From positions 26,141-90,140 of the forward strand of contig JAFIFV010000108.1 of the NCBI GenBank assembly GCA_020831845.1: 64,000 nucleotides of DNA. The letters run 5' to 3'. The stretch is from Ectothiorhodospiraceae bacterium. GTDB taxonomy: Bacteria > Pseudomonadota > Gammaproteobacteria > Nitrococcales > Aquisalimonadaceae. The position numbers and the translations under genes were made by a program. The notes beneath the pieces are model-generated. The model saw nothing but the letters and a program-made list of their open reading frames with translations, made no database searches and was not told the DNA's origin. Below are positions 52,722-62,899 of the stretch, piece by piece. The number at the start of each line of letters is the position of its first letter. Position 1 is the first letter of the stretch.

Positions 52722-54097
52722 GAATCCCCTCCCGCCTTGCGTGTATCAGCCACTGGATAGGGGGGGGCCTGCGGCGGATCGACTGACCCGGCCCGGGATT
52801 CCTGCCCCTCAGGACGCCGGAAAATTTCCTTCACCGGCCTCGACAGCGCGTGCTCCACACCATCCATGGCCTCGGCCATCATGCCGGCGAGTTCCTCGTT
52901 CCAGTGATCCAGATCGGCAATCGACGCCGGCAGCGTGCCGAGTACGAACGGATGATCTCTGTACAGATCCAGCACTGTGTAGCTGGAAGGATCCCGCACC
53001 AGCACCCAGGCACCGTCGTCGGTACGGCGAATCACCTGCGCATGCTCGAGCGCCTCAAGTGCCTGACCAATCGCCGTCTCCCCTGCTTCCGGTTCCAAGC
53101 GCAGGATATCCTCGCGCCGCAGCACCCTGCCCTGCTGTTGCGCCTGCCAGAAATCGCCGGTCAGGCGCACCGCCAGCACCAGCGCCAGCCGAGGGTCGGT
53201 GAAGGTACCGGCGCGGCCGAGGCGGAAACCGCTCAGCGCCTGGGTGAATTCGGCGCCCAGTAGCACGATCACCCAGGACAGGTAGATCCAGACCAACAGG
53301 ATAGGCAAGGTGGCCAGTGCTCCGTAGATGGCCTCATAGGTGGGGAAATTGGTCACGAACAGGGCGAATCCGCGCTTGGCGAACTCGAAAAGCAATGCAG
53401 CGAAAGCGGCCCCGGCAGCGGCATGCCACAAGGAGATCCTGCGGTTGGGAACCGCGCTATAGAGAAATCCGAATGCCAGGATGATGGCAACCACCGGCGC
53501 TGCTTCCAGCGCCCAGGTCTGCAACTGGCCCGCATCCAGGGCGTCGGTGTATTCGGCAAGCACGGTCACGTAGGACGAGGCCGCCAGGCTGACCGCCACC
53601 AGTACCGGCCCGACCGTGATCACCGCCCAGTAGACCATGAAGCTCTGTAGCGGCCTGCGCCGTCGCGTCACCCGCCAGATGCGGTTCAGCGTGCGGTCGA
53701 TGGCCGCCATCATCAGTATGGCGGTGACCGAAATACCGATCAGGCCCGCCAGCGTCAGCCCCGCAGCGCGCCCGGCAAACTGCTGAATGTAGTCCTGCAC
53801 CACCTCGCCGGAGGCCGGGACGAGGTTGCTGATCAGGAACTCCTGCACGCGCTCGTTCATGTCCTCGAAGACCGGGAACGCCGTGAACAGCGCGAAACTC
53901 ACGGCGAACAGGGGAACCAGTGAGAGCAGGGTCGTGTAGGCCAGCGTCGCCGCGCTCTGCAGACATTCATCGTCGATGAAGCGGCGAATCATGTAACGCC
54001 AGAAGGCAACGAACTCTCGCAGCGCAACCCTGGCCTCCGCCCTCAGCCGAGGCCAGTCGGAGAACGATCGGACTCTGCTGGCGAACGCGCTCTTCAT
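52718..54097 (-). CDS. YihY/BrkB-family inner-membrane protein
   Basis: A 459-residue protein: about six membrane spans in residues ~45-300, with the family signature LQSAATLAYTTLLSLVPLFA, then TLAGLIGISVTAILMMAAID and LPILLVWIYLSWVIVLLGAE. The C-terminal ~150 residues are cytosolic and contain a winged-helix-like region (VLRREDILRLEPEAGETAIG QALEAL). Members are sometimes labelled ribonuclease BN in error; they are membrane proteins of unsettled function. The tail is proline- and charge-rich. It heads an operon with acyP. Confidence 0.9.
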   Translation of the reverse strand: MKSAFASRVRSFSDWPRLRAEARVALREFVAFWRYMIRRFIDDECLQSAATLAYTTLLSLVPLFAVSFALFTAFPVFEDMNERVQEFLISNLVPASGEVVQDYIQQFAGRAAGLTLAGLIGISVTAILMMAAIDRTLNRIWRVTRRRRPLQSFMVYWAVITVGPVLVAVSLAASSYVTVLAEYTDALDAGQLQTWALEAAPVVAIILAFGFLYSAVPNRRISLWHAAAGAAFAALLFEFAKRGFALFVTNFPTYEAIYGALATLPILLVWIYLSWVIVLLGAEFTQALSGFRLGRAGTFTDPRLALVLAVRLTGDFWQAQQQGRVLRREDILRLEPEAGETAIGQALEALEHAQVIRRTDDGAWVLVRDPSSYTVLDLYRDHPFVLGTLPASIADLDHWNEELAGMMAEAMDGVEHALSRPVKEIFRRPEGQESRAGSVDPPQAPPYPVADTRKAGGDS

Positions 54098-54355
54098 TGT
54101 TTATGCCTGCCTGCAAACGCGCGTCAGCGCTGGCGAATACTGGCGGAAACACTCCCGCGGCCGCACCACAGCCGGTGGACTTCTCCGCACCGGTACCCGG
54201 CCATGATGCCGGGGGCCGGCGACAGAAGCCGGTTCCGCCCTCCTGAACATGGTCAGGCAGCGCTGATCCACTCCGTGTTCCCGCCGGCCTTGGGATGCCT
54301 GCCACGCTGCCGTACAATTCCCGACTCCAGCCACCCCGGTACCGGAACGCACTCC

Positions 54356-54703
54356 ATGACCATCAGAATCTACCATAATCCCCGCTGCTCCAAGTCACGA
54401 CAGACACTGACGCTGATTCGGGACAAGGGATTCGAACCGGAAATTGTCGAATACCTGAAGACGCCGCCGTCCGTCGAGGAACTGCGAACCCTGATCGGCA
54501 AACTGGGGCTGGCCCCCATGGACATGGTGCGCCGCAAGGAGGCCGAGTTTGCCATCTCCGGCCTGGACCAGGGAGAGGCGGACGAGGCGCGCGTGCTGGA
54601 AGCCTTGCACAGTTATCCGAAGCTGATCGAGCGGCCGATTGTCGTTCATGGTGACCGCGCCGTGCTGGGCCGACCGCCGGAGAACGTGCTCGACATCCTC
54701 TGA
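54356..54703 (+). CDS. arsC: ArsC-family (glutaredoxin-dependent arsenate reductase-like) protein
   Basis: A 115-residue thioredoxin-fold protein. YHNPRCSKSRQTLTLIRDKG has the catalytic cysteine of the ArsC motif, and PPSVEELRTLIGKLG and LIERPIVVHGDRAVLGRPPE carry the two arginines that bind the oxyanion. The family includes true arsenate reductases and related YfgD-like proteins; no arsR or arsB is nearby, so arsenic resistance is unproven. ATG at 54356 is chosen because the family starts there; the frame is open upstream without conserved sequence. It is 15 bp ahead of a WrbA-like gene. Confidence 0.88.
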   Translation: MTIRIYHNPRCSKSRQTLTLIRDKGFEPEIVEYLKTPPSVEELRTLIGKLGLAPMDMVRRKEAEFAISGLDQGEADEARVLEALHSYPKLIERPIVVHGDRAVLGRPPENVLDIL

Positions 54704-55686
<983 letters not shown>

Positions 55687-55850
55687 CTGCCTCTCTTCAG
55701 AGACAAGCTATCCTCGTGAGTTGCATATACATTTGCGCGCGGTTGCGGGTAGTCTGATAGCCGGAAACGGCCAACCAAGAAAGAAGACGGCCCCCAGTCT
55801 GGCCTGGACCGGAATCCAGCCCCAGAAAAAGCGATCAAAGAGGAAACTGC

Positions 55851-57317
55851 ATGTCTCCGGCATCAACGGCCGGTGGGGGCCTCCGCCCGCGCTGGTGGCT
55901 CCCGCTCCTGCTGTGTCCGCTGTTACTGCCCGCCTGCGCGGTGGAATCCGATGACGAGGCCACCGAAGCCCAGGCCGATTCCCACGTAGAGCTGCCGGTC
56001 CAGGAAGTGAAGGTGGAGGCGGTCAGCATTTCGCGTACCTACACCGGCCGAAACCGCGGATCCCGCGAAGTCCAGGTTCGTGCTCGAGTCGACGGCATCA
56101 TCCATCGCCGCGGCTACACCGAAGGCTCGGTGGTGGAGGAAGGCCAGAAGCTGTTCCAGATCGACCCCACCCGCTATGAGGTTCATGTCCAACGGGCAGA
56201 GGCGGAGCTTGAACGCGCCCAGGCGGAGGAGCGCCAGGCCGAGCGGGAATGGCGCCGGGTTTCGGAACTCTACGAGGATGATGCCATCAGCGGGCGGGAA
56301 CGGGATGCCGCTCGTTCCGAACTGGACCTCGCCCAGGCCGGCGTGGCCCTGGCGGAGGCGGAGCTGGCCAACGCGCGACTGGACCTGGACTACACCACGG
56401 TCGAAGCACCGGTGACCGGCATTGCCGGGCTGGAGGAACTGTCCGAAGGCAGCCTGGTGGACTCGGGGCAGTTACTGACATCCATCACGCAACTCGATCC
56501 TATCCAGGTCCGCTTCTCCATCCCCGAAGGCCACATGTCCGCGTTCGGTTCACAGATCCAGTCCGGGGTCGGCTTCCAGGTACTGCTGACCAAGCCCAAC
56601 GGCGAAGCCTATCCGGAGCCCGGAAGAATCGATTTCACCGAAGCGGCGATCGACAGTGCCACCGGGACGGTACGGGCCAGGGCCGTGTTTGCCAACCCGG
56701 ACCGGGAACTGATGCCCGGCCAGTTCGTGCGCATCACGCTGAGCGATCTGCATCTTGGCTGGGGCGTCCGCGTTCCCCACCGGGCTGTTTCCGAAGGCGT
56801 CGATGGGCCACAGATCTACGTACTTGACGACGAAGACAAGCCGGTTGCCCGGCAGTTGTCGCTGGACCATGACCTGGGCGAGTACTTCCTGGTGAAGCAA
56901 GGGTTGTCCGAGGGCGAGCGTCTGGTCGTGGACGGCATTGCCAGCATCGAGGACGGCGTGGTCGTGATTCCGGACTACATGGAGCCGGAGGCTGAGCAGG
57001 AAACGCCACGCGTTCTCGGCGCCCTGCCACCCGCTGACGGACCGGCGGCCGGAGAACCCTCCGATGAGGCACTGGAGGAGGATCAGGAGCCCGAGGACCG
57101 GGATCCGGACCGTGCGCCCGAGGAGGACGAAAGCCCCGAGGACGAGGCCGACAATGGAGAAGAGGCCCGGGAGGAATCTGCGGACGACGAGGAGGAAAAC
57201 GGGGACGCGCAGCTCGATAACGGCGATAACGGCAACGGCGAAGACGCTGGCGAGCGCACGGATGAGGGAGCTGGCGAGGAGGACGAACCGGACGACAACA
57301 ACGACGGGGACCGGTGA
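55851..57317 (+). CDS. RND efflux periplasmic adaptor with acidic C-terminal tail
   Basis: A 488-residue lipoprotein adaptor (membrane-fusion protein). The signal ends in LLLPACAVES (Cys ~29). The lipoyl domain reads RVDGIIHRRGYTEGSVVEEG, flanking an alpha-helical hairpin rich in Glu/Arg (RAEAELERAQAEERQAERE W); later strands include RARAVFANPDRELMPGQFVR. After residue ~378 is a tail of about 110 residues, mostly Asp/Glu with few hydrophobics (for example EEDQEPEDRDPDRAPEEDES), absent from normal adaptors of ~380. The downstream gene is the RND permease, which starts at the stop of this gene. The tail seems disordered and possibly ion-binding. Confidence 0.92.
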   Translation: MSPASTAGGGLRPRWWLPLLLCPLLLPACAVESDDEATEAQADSHVELPVQEVKVEAVSISRTYTGRNRGSREVQVRARVDGIIHRRGYTEGSVVEEGQKLFQIDPTRYEVHVQRAEAELERAQAEERQAEREWRRVSELYEDDAISGRERDAARSELDLAQAGVALAEAELANARLDLDYTTVEAPVTGIAGLEELSEGSLVDSGQLLTSITQLDPIQVRFSIPEGHMSAFGSQIQSGVGFQVLLTKPNGEAYPEPGRIDFTEAAIDSATGTVRARAVFANPDRELMPGQFVRITLSDLHLGWGVRVPHRAVSEGVDGPQIYVLDDEDKPVARQLSLDHDLGEYFLVKQGLSEGERLVVDGIASIEDGVVVIPDYMEPEAEQETPRVLGALPPADGPAAGEPSDEALEEDQEPEDRDPDRAPEEDESPEDEADNGEEAREESADDEEENGDAQLDNGDNGNGEDAGERTDEGAGEEDEPDDNNDGDR

Positions 57318-60300
57318 TGCTGCGTTTCTTCATCGACCGGCCTGTCTTCGCCACGGTAATCTCCATCCTCATCGTGCTTTCCGGACTAGCAGCGGCCCGT
57401 ATGCTGCCGGTGACCCAGTACCCGGACATACTGCCGCCCCAGGTGGTCGTCAGTGCCAGCTACTCCGGTGCCAGCGCGGAGAATGTCTCCGAAACGGTGG
57501 CCGCTCCGCTGGAAGCAACCATCGACGGCGTCGACGGCATGGCCTACATGCGCTCGGTGTCCACCGATGACGGCTCCATGGAACTGGTCATCACCTTCGA
57601 GGTGGGAACCGATCCCGACCTGGCCGCCATCAACGTCAGCAACGAGATCCAGGGCGCAATGGGCCGCCTCCCCGATACCGTCACCAGCGCCGGCATCAGC
57701 GTGGAAAAGCGCTCTCCCGCCCTGCTCCAGATGATCACCTTCTCGTCCTCCGACGGCAGCCTGGATGCGCGCTTCATCAGTGACTACGTCTGGCGCAACG
57801 TCTACACGGAACTGCGTCGCGCACCGGGCATCGGCGACCAGACCTTCTTCGGTGCGCAGATCTACTCCATGCGTATCTGGCTGCGCCCGGACCAGATGGC
57901 GGAATACAACATCACCGCGGGTGACATCCGCGACGCCATCCAGGACCAGAACACCCAGTACGCCGCCGGCATGTTCGGCGCCGAACCCAGTTCCGCCGAC
58001 CTGGAATTCACCTATTCCGTCAACACCCCGGGGCGACTTTCCGAAGTCGAGGAATTCGAAAACATCATCCTGCGCAGTACCGAGGACGGCTCCGCCCTGC
58101 GTCTTGGCGATGTAGCCCGGGTGGAACTGGGCGCCCACGAATACGCCTTCCGGGCCAAGCACAACGGCCGGGAAACCGTCCCGGTGGGCCTTTACCTGAT
58201 GCCTGGCGCCAACGCGCTGGAAACGGCACGTGGTGTGGCCCGGATTCTGGAGGAGCTGGAGCCCCGTTTCCCGGATAGCCTGGAATACGCCATACCGTTC
58301 GATACCACAGCGTTCATCGACGCCGCGCTGAACCGGGTGCTGCTGACCCTGGTTCAGGCGCTGGTACTGGTGGTGGCCGTGGTCTACCTGTTCCTTCAGA
58401 CACTCCGTGCCACACTGATTCCCGTGATCGCGGTCCCGGTCTCGCTGATCGGCACGCTGGCCGGCATGTATCTGTTCGGCTTCTCGATCAACATGCTCAC
58501 TCTGTTCGGGCTGGTGCTGGCCATCGGCATCGTGGTGGATAACGCCATCATCGTGCTGGAAAACACCGAGCGCATCATGCGCGATGAAAACCTGCCACCG
58601 CGGGAAGCGGCTATCAAGACCATGGATGAGGTCGCGGCTCCGGTCATCGCCATGACTCTGGTAACGGTGGCCGTTTTCGTGCCGGTGGCGTTCATTGGCG
58701 GCTTCAGCGGCCAGATGTACCAGCAGTTTGCCATTACCATCGCCGTATCGGTGGCCATCTCGGGCGTGGTCGCGCTGACTCTGAGCCCGGCCATGTGCGC
58801 CAGGTTGCTGTCCGACCGCAAGCCCCGGCCGGCCTGGCCGTTCCGCTGGTTCAACGGCGCCTTTGACCGGCTGACCAACAGCTACGTCTACGGCACCCGT
58901 GTGCTGCTCCACCATCCAGTCATCGGCTGCAGCCTGTTCATTCTGCTGCTTGTAGCGATCGTGCTCCTGTTCCGCGTGGTCCCTGGGGGATTCGTCCCTG
59001 ACGAGGACCAGGGATACGTGTTCGCAACGGCCAATCTGCCGCCAGCGGCATCGCTGCGCCGCACCGAAGCCACCATGAACGATCTCGGCCAGCTGGCGCT
59101 GGACTACCCGGAGACCGCCGACGTGGTCAGTTTCTCGGGTATGGACCTGATGTCCGACGGCATGAAGACCTATACCGGTGCCGCGTACGTGACCTTGCAC
59201 AACTGGTCGGAACGCCGCGCCCGCTCGGAAAGCAGCGACGCCGTCGTGGACCGCCTGGTGAGCGACGGCAGGAGGCTCACCGGCGCCAGTATCAATGCCT
59301 TCAATCCCCCGCCGATCACCGGCATCTCCACCACCGGTGGATTCGAGGCCTACCTGCAGAGCCGCCGTGGAGAGAGCGTGGCCGAGGTGCTGGAGCAAAC
59401 CAATGCGCTGATCGAAGCCGCCCGCGAACGACCGGAACTGGCCGACGTCCGCACGCTGCTGAACACGGAAGTTCCCCGGTACGAGGTGGACGTGGACCGG
59501 GAACGTGCCTGGGCCATGGGTGTCCCCATCGGAGCCGTCTTCGACGCCATGCAGAGCACTTTCGGCACGCTTTACGTGAATGACTTCAACATGTCCGGCC
59601 GAGTCATGCGGGTGCACATGCAGTCGGAAGCGGAGTTCCGCGAACGTCCTGGCGACCTGGACCGGGTCTTCGTCCGCTCCAACGATGACAACCTGATTCC
59701 CCTGTCCACGCTGATCGACGTCAAGCGCACACGCGGCGCCGACCTGGTGGAGCGCTTCAACGTCTATCCCGCTGCGCGCATCCTGGGGGCTCCCGCCGAG
59801 GGCTACAGCTCCGGCCAGGCCATCAATGCGCTGGAGGAAGTCGCCGCGGAACTGCTCTCCGACGACTGGCTGCTGAGCTGGACCGGTGCCGCACACCAGG
59901 AACAACAGGCAGGCGGCGCCTCCATGCTGGCATTCGTCCTGGGTCTGATCTTCGTGCTGCTGATCCTGGCCGCCCAGTACGAGCGCTGGACGCTGCCGCT
60001 GGCGGTTCTGACCGCGGTGCCGTTCGCGCTGTTCGGCGCACTGGTGGCGTTGATGATCACCGGGATGCAGAACGATATCTATTTCCAGATCGGGCTGCTG
60101 GTGCTGATCTCCCTGGCCGCGAAGAACGCCATACTCATCGTGGAATTCGCCACCATGAAGCGCAAGCAGGGCTATGGAGCCATGGAAGCCGCGCAGGAGG
60201 CGGCCCGGCTGCGCTTCCGCCCCATCATGATGACGGCGGTGTCGTTCATTCTCGGCAGTGTGCCGCTGGCCCTGGCCTCCGGTGCCGGCGCCAACAGCCA

Positions 60301-60454
60301 GCAGGCCATCGGCACCGGCATCATTGGCGGCATGCTCAGCGCCACCTTCCTCGCGGTGCTGTTCGTTCCCATGTTCTATTACCTGATCGCAAGCGGGACC
60401 GAACGACTACGCGGCGGCAGCGCACCTACGGAGGAGGCCTCCCATGCGTCGTAG
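57317..60454 (+). CDS. RND multidrug efflux permease (HAE1/AcrB type)
   Basis: A 1045-residue inner-membrane pump of the AcrB/MexB group. The start MLRFFIDRPVFATVISILIV is typical. TM4 shows GIVVDNAIIVLENTERIM, with the proton-relay aspartates in VVDNAI, and the later relay lysine in SLAAKNAILIVEFA. PVAFIGGFSGQMYQQFAITI and the FRPIMMTAVSFILGSVPLAL segment complete the fold. It is likely active in export of lipophilic drugs, solvents or hydrocarbons. ATG at 57317 overlaps the adaptor stop by one base; the GTG three bases earlier is less likely. The outer-membrane channel gene overlaps its end. Confidence 0.95.
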   Translation: MLRFFIDRPVFATVISILIVLSGLAAARMLPVTQYPDILPPQVVVSASYSGASAENVSETVAAPLEATIDGVDGMAYMRSVSTDDGSMELVITFEVGTDPDLAAINVSNEIQGAMGRLPDTVTSAGISVEKRSPALLQMITFSSSDGSLDARFISDYVWRNVYTELRRAPGIGDQTFFGAQIYSMRIWLRPDQMAEYNITAGDIRDAIQDQNTQYAAGMFGAEPSSADLEFTYSVNTPGRLSEVEEFENIILRSTEDGSALRLGDVARVELGAHEYAFRAKHNGRETVPVGLYLMPGANALETARGVARILEELEPRFPDSLEYAIPFDTTAFIDAALNRVLLTLVQALVLVVAVVYLFLQTLRATLIPVIAVPVSLIGTLAGMYLFGFSINMLTLFGLVLAIGIVVDNAIIVLENTERIMRDENLPPREAAIKTMDEVAAPVIAMTLVTVAVFVPVAFIGGFSGQMYQQFAITIAVSVAISGVVALTLSPAMCARLLSDRKPRPAWPFRWFNGAFDRLTNSYVYGTRVLLHHPVIGCSLFILLLVAIVLLFRVVPGGFVPDEDQGYVFATANLPPAASLRRTEATMNDLGQLALDYPETADVVSFSGMDLMSDGMKTYTGAAYVTLHNWSERRARSESSDAVVDRLVSDGRRLTGASINAFNPPPITGISTTGGFEAYLQSRRGESVAEVLEQTNALIEAARERPELADVRTLLNTEVPRYEVDVDRERAWAMGVPIGAVFDAMQSTFGTLYVNDFNMSGRVMRVHMQSEAEFRERPGDLDRVFVRSNDDNLIPLSTLIDVKRTRGADLVERFNVYPAARILGAPAEGYSSGQAINALEEVAAELLSDDWLLSWTGAAHQEQQAGGASMLAFVLGLIFVLLILAAQYERWTLPLAVLTAVPFALFGALVALMITGMQNDIYFQIGLLVLISLAAKNAILIVEFATMKRKQGYGAMEAAQEAARLRFRPIMMTAVSFILGSVPLALASGAGANSQQAIGTGIIGGMLSATFLAVLFVPMFYYLIASGTERLRGGSAPTEEASHAS

Positions 60455-61880
60455 CTTCGGTGCGGCCCTGATCGTCGCCTTGCTGGCCGGCTGTACGCTC
60501 GGACCCGACTATGAACGGCCGGAACTGCTCTTGCCCGAGGAATGGCCCGCGGAGATCTCTGGCGGCATGGAGGAAGCCCCCACCGCCCACGCCCGCTGGT
60601 GGACACGCTACCAGGACCCGGTGCTGGACCGACTGATCGAGGAAGCCAGCGACAACAACCTGGATATCGGCCTGGCCGCGGCACGCGTCGCCGAAGCCCG
60701 GGCAATACGCGGTTTCCGTCAAGCGGAGCGTTACCCCACGGTGGACCTCTTCGCCGAGGCGGAACGCGAGGACCCGGGCCTGACCGGCGGAAGCATCGGC
60801 AACGAATTCACCGTTGCCGCGGCACTGAACTATGAAGTGGATCTCTGGGGAAGGCTCTCGCGCGACGCGGAAGCGGCCCGCGCAGAACTCCTGGCCACCG
60901 CTTATTCCCGCGACGCGATCCAGCTTGCGGTAATCACCGACGTGGTATCCACCTACATCGCCTATCGCGCCCTCAGCGAGCAGATCCAGATCACCGAGAG
61001 CACGATCGCTTCGCGCCAGGAATCCCTGGACCTGGAACGCTCGCGCTTCGACAGCGGCGCCACCACCGAGCTTGCCACCAGGCAGGCGGAAGCAGAACTG
61101 GAAACCAGCCGCGCCGAGCTGCCCGCACTCCGTGGCGAAGCAGCCCAACTACGGCGTTCGCTCGCTATCCTGGTGGGCGACTCCAGGGCCGTGTTGAACG
61201 GCCTGAACAATCTCGGCGATAGCGGTCTGCCGACGCTTCCCGACGCCATGAACAAGCTGCCCGATCTACTGCCCTCGGAGCTGCTGGAACGGCGACCGGA
61301 CATCCGGGCAGCCGAGGCTTTTCTGATCGCGGCCAACGCGGACATCGGCGTAGCCCGCGCAGAATGGTTTCCGCGGGTCAACCTGCTAGGGATCTTCGGC
61401 ACCGGCGCGACCGATGCCGGCGATCTGTTCACAGGCCCGTCCATGCTGTGGGAACTGTTCGGCGGCCTGACCGCGCCGATCCTGGACTTCGGCCGTCGGC
61501 AGGCCTCTGTCTCCAGCGCCGAAGTGCGCCGGGAAATGGCGGAAATCCAGTACCGGGCCACCATCCTGGACGCCTTCCGCGAAGTGGGCGACGCCTGGAC
61601 GCTGCTGATCACCGCTGATGAGCGGCTGCAGGCCCGTGACAGGGAGGTGAGCGCACGGGTGGAGGTGGTGCGGTTGGCCGAGCGGCGCTATGCCGGCGGC
61701 TTCTCTCCCTACCTGGAAGTCCTGGATGCGCGACGGGCCCTGTTCGACGCCGAGCTGTCCCGCACCGCCGCGGGCCGTGACCGCCTGTTGGCCGTTGCCG
61801 CCCTGTACCGCGCCCTGGGTGGCGGCTGGGAACAGGATGACGAGCAGGAAGCGCTGTCCGGTGAGTTGGCCTACGACTGA
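60444..61880 (+). CDS. NodT/OprM-family outer-membrane efflux channel lipoprotein
   Basis: A 478-residue channel. The signal ends LIVALLAGCTLGPDYERPEL, a lipobox (Cys17) followed by the LGPDYxxP motif of NodT/OprM proteins. Two TolC-like repeats follow: RWWTRYQDPVLDRLIEEASD, NYEVDLWGRLSRDAEAARAE, then LPSELLERRPDIRAAEAFLI, AEWFPRVNLLGIFGTGATDA and FSPYLEVLDARRALFDAELS. It completes the tripartite pump. The start overlaps the permease gene by eleven bases, so all three are one operon. No repressor gene is adjacent. Confidence 0.94.
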   Translation: MRRSFGAALIVALLAGCTLGPDYERPELLLPEEWPAEISGGMEEAPTAHARWWTRYQDPVLDRLIEEASDNNLDIGLAAARVAEARAIRGFRQAERYPTVDLFAEAEREDPGLTGGSIGNEFTVAAALNYEVDLWGRLSRDAEAARAELLATAYSRDAIQLAVITDVVSTYIAYRALSEQIQITESTIASRQESLDLERSRFDSGATTELATRQAEAELETSRAELPALRGEAAQLRRSLAILVGDSRAVLNGLNNLGDSGLPTLPDAMNKLPDLLPSELLERRPDIRAAEAFLIAANADIGVARAEWFPRVNLLGIFGTGATDAGDLFTGPSMLWELFGGLTAPILDFGRRQASVSSAEVRREMAEIQYRATILDAFREVGDAWTLLITADERLQARDREVSARVEVVRLAERRYAGGFSPYLEVLDARRALFDAELSRTAAGRDRLLAVAALYRALGGGWEQDDEQEALSGELAYD

Positions 61881-61922
61881 AGACGGCGACCTCTGGGACC
61901 GCGGGGCCAGATCAGCATTTCC

Positions 61923-62627
61923 TTAATCGATCACGGTTTTCACGAACGGGACAGTCAGGCGGCGCTGCGCCGCAAGGGCTGCGCGATCCAGCCGATCAAG
62001 CAGATGAAACAGCGTGGAGGCGCGGCGCGGGAAGCGGCTGAGGAGATAACGCCCGGTTTCGTCCGGCAGCTCCAGACCGCGCATTTCCGCCCGCCGCCTC
62101 AAGGCTTGCAGCAGGGATTCGTCGTCCAGCGGCTGCAGACGCTCCACCAGCCCCCAGGCCAGCCTCGAACCCAGGTCGGGCAACACCCAGCCCACGTCCA
62201 TCGGGCGCGCGGATGCAGCCATCAGCAGGCTGGTGCCGGAATCCCTCAGACGATTGAACAGGTGGAACACCGCTTCCTCGCGAGGCCTGTCGCCGGCAAT
62301 GGCATCGACGTCGTCCAGCGCCACCAGCCGCATGCTCTCCAGCCCCTCCAGCATGCCGGGATGCCAATGCTCGGCGGGCGACAACGGCAGGTAGAACCCG
62401 GGTTGACGATCCTGTCCACAAGCCCGGCACGCAGCCTGCAGCAAGTGGCTCTTGCCCACGCCATCCACCCCGTAGAGATAGACCGCCGGCGCCCCGGGCT
62501 CTTCGAGAAGCTGATGCACCGCCCCCAGCGCACGCGCATTCGGGCCCGCCACGAACTGCTCGAAGCTCGCACCATCGTTCCAACCGATGTTCAGCGGTAA
62601 CTGGGCTGGCACGCCGTCACCTTCCAT
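61923..62627 (-). CDS. hda: DnaA regulatory inactivator Hda
   Basis: A 234-residue AAA+ protein similar to DnaA domain III. The clamp-binding motif is at the N-terminus (QLPLNI, residues 9-14), Walker A at GVDGVGKSH (53-61), Walker B at LVALDDVD (101-108), sensor at LLMAASARP and the arginine-finger box near DLGSRLAWGLVERLQPLDDE. With the DNA clamp it triggers hydrolysis of DnaA-bound ATP after initiation. It is convergent with the efflux operon. The start codon is 272 bp from the divergent DUF481 gene. A Hda gene supports a gammaproteobacterial host. Confidence 0.93.
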   Translation of the reverse strand: MEGDGVPAQLPLNIGWNDGASFEQFVAGPNARALGAVHQLLEEPGAPAVYLYGVDGVGKSHLLQAACRACGQDRQPGFYLPLSPAEHWHPGMLEGLESMRLVALDDVDAIAGDRPREEAVFHLFNRLRDSGTSLLMAASARPMDVGWVLPDLGSRLAWGLVERLQPLDDESLLQALRRRAEMRGLELPDETGRYLLSRFPRRASTLFHLLDRLDRAALAAQRRLTVPFVKTVID

Positions 62628-62899
62628 GCGTCGATGATATCGCCGGCAAGTCTACTCATCTTCCCGGCGACATTGCCACATTTCGGCACATGCGGCTTCG
62701 ACGCAGGCCCCCGGGAGGACGCGTCGCCAAAAGCAGCCGGGTTGCCAGCCGCGGCCGGAACCTGTAGTAAAGAGCACTCAGGTGCGTGATTACCGCGCAC
62801 AGGGAAGCCCTGTTCGGCTCCCGCGCCGGGGCAAGGGTGCCCACCCGCACAACATCCCCCACACCCACCGGTCGACCCGACCGCGCAGGAGGTTTTTGC

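Noticed and set aside
52718..54097. Ribonuclease BN
   Set aside because: YihY/BrkB proteins were once so labelled, but this is a polytopic membrane protein without nuclease motifs.
54356..54703. Arsenic-resistance operon
   Set aside because: Only an ArsC-like protein is present; no ArsR, ArsB or Acr3 gene is adjacent, and neighbours are wrbA and DUF2069.
57386..59905. 839-codon open frame on the minus strand
   Set aside because: Antisense shadow of the RND permease with low-complexity composition and no ribosome-binding site.
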